Shown here: in pieces, positions 15,659 to 16,857 of the stretch
How positions within the stretch are numbered: the first letter of the stretch is position 1
How the letters are laid out: each line of letters starts with the position of its first letter
Assembly: GCA_033853925.1 (NCBI GenBank)
Contig: JAWOLC010000170.1
Coordinates: forward strand, 1 to 16,857
Direction of reading: 5' to 3'
Length of the DNA: 16,857 bases
DNA from: JANXPZ01 sp033853925
GTDB taxonomy: Bacteria > Eisenbacteria > RBG-16-71-46
Notes under the pieces: generated by a model
The model's input: the letters and a program-made list of their open reading frames with translations, nothing else
Told to the model about the DNA's origin: nothing
The model's database searches: none
Program-made: the position numbers and the translations under genes

Positions 15659-16227
15659 CGGAGGCCTCGCGGGCCCCGCGCCGCGGCCCCGCGGGCGCGC
15701 GCGGACCTTCCGGCCCGCGCCCCGGGGGTACGGCGGCCCGGGCGGGAGGAACGGGCGCGGGACGCGCGCGCCGCCGCGCGCACGGCGTCCACGATCTTCT
15801 GGTAGCCGGTGCAGCGGCAGAGATTGCCCGCCAGCGCCTCGCGCACCTCGTCCTCGCCCGGCACGCGCCCCTTCGCGCGCGCGAGCAGCTCCCAGGCCGA
15901 GACCAGCATGCCCGGGGTGCAGATGCCGCACTGGGCGCCGCCCATGTCGACGAACGCGCGCTGGAGCGCCGTGAGGCGCGGACCCGGCGCCAGGCCCTCG
16001 ACCGTGACCACGCGCGCGCCCGCGGCGTGGATCGCGGGCACCAGGCACGAGTTCACCGGGCGGCCGTCGAGCAGCACGGTGCAGGCCCCGCACTCGCCCT
16101 CGCCGCAGCCCTCCTTGGTGCCGGTGTAGCCCAGCCGCCTCAGGGCGTCCAAGAGGCGGATGCCCGGAGGCATGGGCGACTTGCGCACCGTGCCGTTGAC
16201 CTTCAGGGTGATCTCGATGGCGCTCAC
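15655..16227 (-). CDS. [2Fe-2S] subunit of a molybdenum hydroxylase (CoxS/XdhC-type) with basic tail
   Basis: A 190-residue small subunit that carries the two [2Fe-2S] clusters between molybdopterin and FAD. The plant-ferredoxin-type cluster uses C41, C46, C49 and C61 (KEGCGEGECGACTVLLDG...NSC). The second cluster uses C100, C103, C137 and C139 (AQCGICTPGM and GNLCRCTGYQKIVDAV). Family proteins end soon after that last motif, at about 155-165 residues. Here residues 152-190 continue as an Arg/Ala/Gly/Pro-rich tail (SRARSSRPGRRTPGARAGRS) that reads into the GTGA overlap with the next gene. The GTG start at 16227 has GAGGAG 6 bases upstream. Only 13 bases separate it from the upstream FAD gene, so all three are in one transcript. 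Confidence 0.92.
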   Translation of the reverse strand: MSAIEITLKVNGTVRKSPMPPGIRLLDALRRLGYTGTKEGCGEGECGACTVLLDGRPVNSCLVPAIHAAGARVVTVEGLAPGPRLTALQRAFVDMGGAQCGICTPGMLVSAWELLARAKGRVPGEDEVREALAGNLCRCTGYQKIVDAVRAAARASRARSSRPGRRTPGARAGRSARARGAAARGPRGLR

Positions 16228-16240
16228 GGCAGGCTCCTCG

Positions 16241-16857
16241 TCAGGCGGCGGCTCGCGCTCGCGCCAGGGCCTCTTCCAGCGCGTCCTCGGTGGCGTTGAC
16301 CGCCAGCGCCGCCTTGTAGCGGGCCGAGCCGCGCACGTCGTCGATGGGCCGGATCTCCCCTCGCACCACCTCGCCCACCCCCGCGACCAGCGAGGGCAAC
16401 AGCGGCTTGCCCTCGAGCCAGGCCTCCACGCTCCGCGCCCTCAGCGGCGTCGGGGCGCAGCAGCCGTAGGCCACCCGCGCGCCCGAGATCGCCCCGCCCT
16501 TCAAGTCGAAGCACAGGGCCATGTTGATCACGGCGATGACGTTCGCCCCCCGCGAGCCGAACTTGGCGAAGGCCTGGAAGGCGCTCTTGCGCCGCGGCAC
16601 CCTCACGCCCACGAGCAGCTCGTCCTCTCCAAGCCGCGTGCGCCCCGGCCCGGTGAAGAGCTCCTCCAGGGGCAGCGAGCGCTCGCCCGCCTTGGAGGCG
16701 AGGAGCGCCTGGGCCCCCAGGGCGATGAGCGGCGGGACGAGGTCCGCGGCGGGCGAGGCGTTGGCCAGGTTGCCCCCCACCGTGGCCCGGTTGCGGATCT
16801 GCGGGCTGGCGAACTCCCGCGCCGCCCTGGCCAGGCAGGAGAGCTCGCTCTTGACCA
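16241..16857 (-). CDS. FAD-binding subunit of a molybdenum hydroxylase, partial (5' end beyond the window)
   Basis: A second, distinct FAD subunit of the same family. The frame is open to the right edge, where it reads KSELSCLARAAREFASPQ then IRNRATVGGNLANASPAAD (the FAD-binding motif), so at least the first hundred or so residues, including the GG-x-x motif, are missing. The C-terminal domain (FQAFAKFGSRGANVIAVINMALCF, then IRPIDDVRGSARYKAALAVNATEDALEEAL) is intact. It differs clearly from the other FAD gene at 14774-15658, with only the usual family motifs shared, so it is a paralogue rather than a recent duplication. The molybdopterin subunit is probably further right, but this is not shown by the window. 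Confidence 0.9.
   Translation of the reverse strand, partial: VKSELSCLARAAREFASPQIRNRATVGGNLANASPAADLVPPLIALGAQALLASKAGERSLPLEELFTGPGRTRLGEDELLVGVRVPRRKSAFQAFAKFGSRGANVIAVINMALCFDLKGGAISGARVAYGCCAPTPLRARSVEAWLEGKPLLPSLVAGVGEVVRGEIRPIDDVRGSARYKAALAVNATEDALEEALARARAAA

Overview
The window is a dense, very GC-rich bacterial chromosomal segment. Third codon positions are almost all G or C, GTG starts are common, and many genes overlap by 1-4 bases. The gene set (split three-gene proton-translocating transhydrogenase, molybdenum-hydroxylase subunits, site-2 protease with CBS domains, cytidylate-kinase-like protein) fits a free-living bacterium of an uncultured high-GC lineage such as Eisenbacteria, Gemmatimonadota, Rokubacteria or a deltaproteobacterium. 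Nothing in the sequence fixes the phylum. No tRNA, rRNA, CRISPR array, insertion sequence, integrase or phage gene was found.

Layout from left to right. (1) Positions 1-1435, minus strand: the middle of a large secreted-type protein of the transglutaminase/RHS-associated class, cut by the left edge. Its usual N-terminal transglutaminase core is not found upstream. (2) About 540 bases without a convincing gene, carrying a strong hairpin. (3) 1974-4851, plus strand: the pntAA-pntAB-pntB operon, with ATGA overlaps at both junctions and a strong hairpin after it shared with the convergent neighbour. (4) 4922-6268, minus: a multi-spanning GT-C type glycosyltransferase. (5) 6472-7200, plus: a cytidylate-kinase-like protein. 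(6) About 600 bases of gene-free sequence with competing inverted repeats. (7) 7803-8687, plus: an exported protein with two tandem NTF2-like (DUF4440-type) domains. (8) 8737-12818, minus: a compact run of five genes. In transcription order these are phosphodiester glycosidase, zinc-ribbon NUDIX hydrolase, small membrane protein, beta-rich hypothetical protein and dihydropyrimidinase. (9) 12912-14003, minus: an M50 site-2 protease with two CBS domains. (10) 14104-14622, minus: a small TPR protein. (11) 14774-16857, minus: three molybdenum-hydroxylase accessory genes in the order FAD subunit (cut by the right edge), [2Fe-2S] subunit, second FAD subunit. No molybdopterin subunit lies inside the window.

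How the genes may work together. The Pnt complex couples the proton gradient to NADPH formation. Dihydropyrimidinase together with xanthine-dehydrogenase-type FAD and iron-sulfur subunits suggests catabolism of purines, pyrimidines or other N-heterocycles nearby, although the two groups are separated by about 4 kb of unrelated genes. The remaining genes look like ordinary house-keeping or envelope functions. I do not see a clear new defence or mobile system. The points most worth a second look are the truncated transglutaminase-associated gene, the doubled FAD subunit around one iron-sulfur subunit, the basic tail on that iron-sulfur subunit, and several intergenic inverted repeats.
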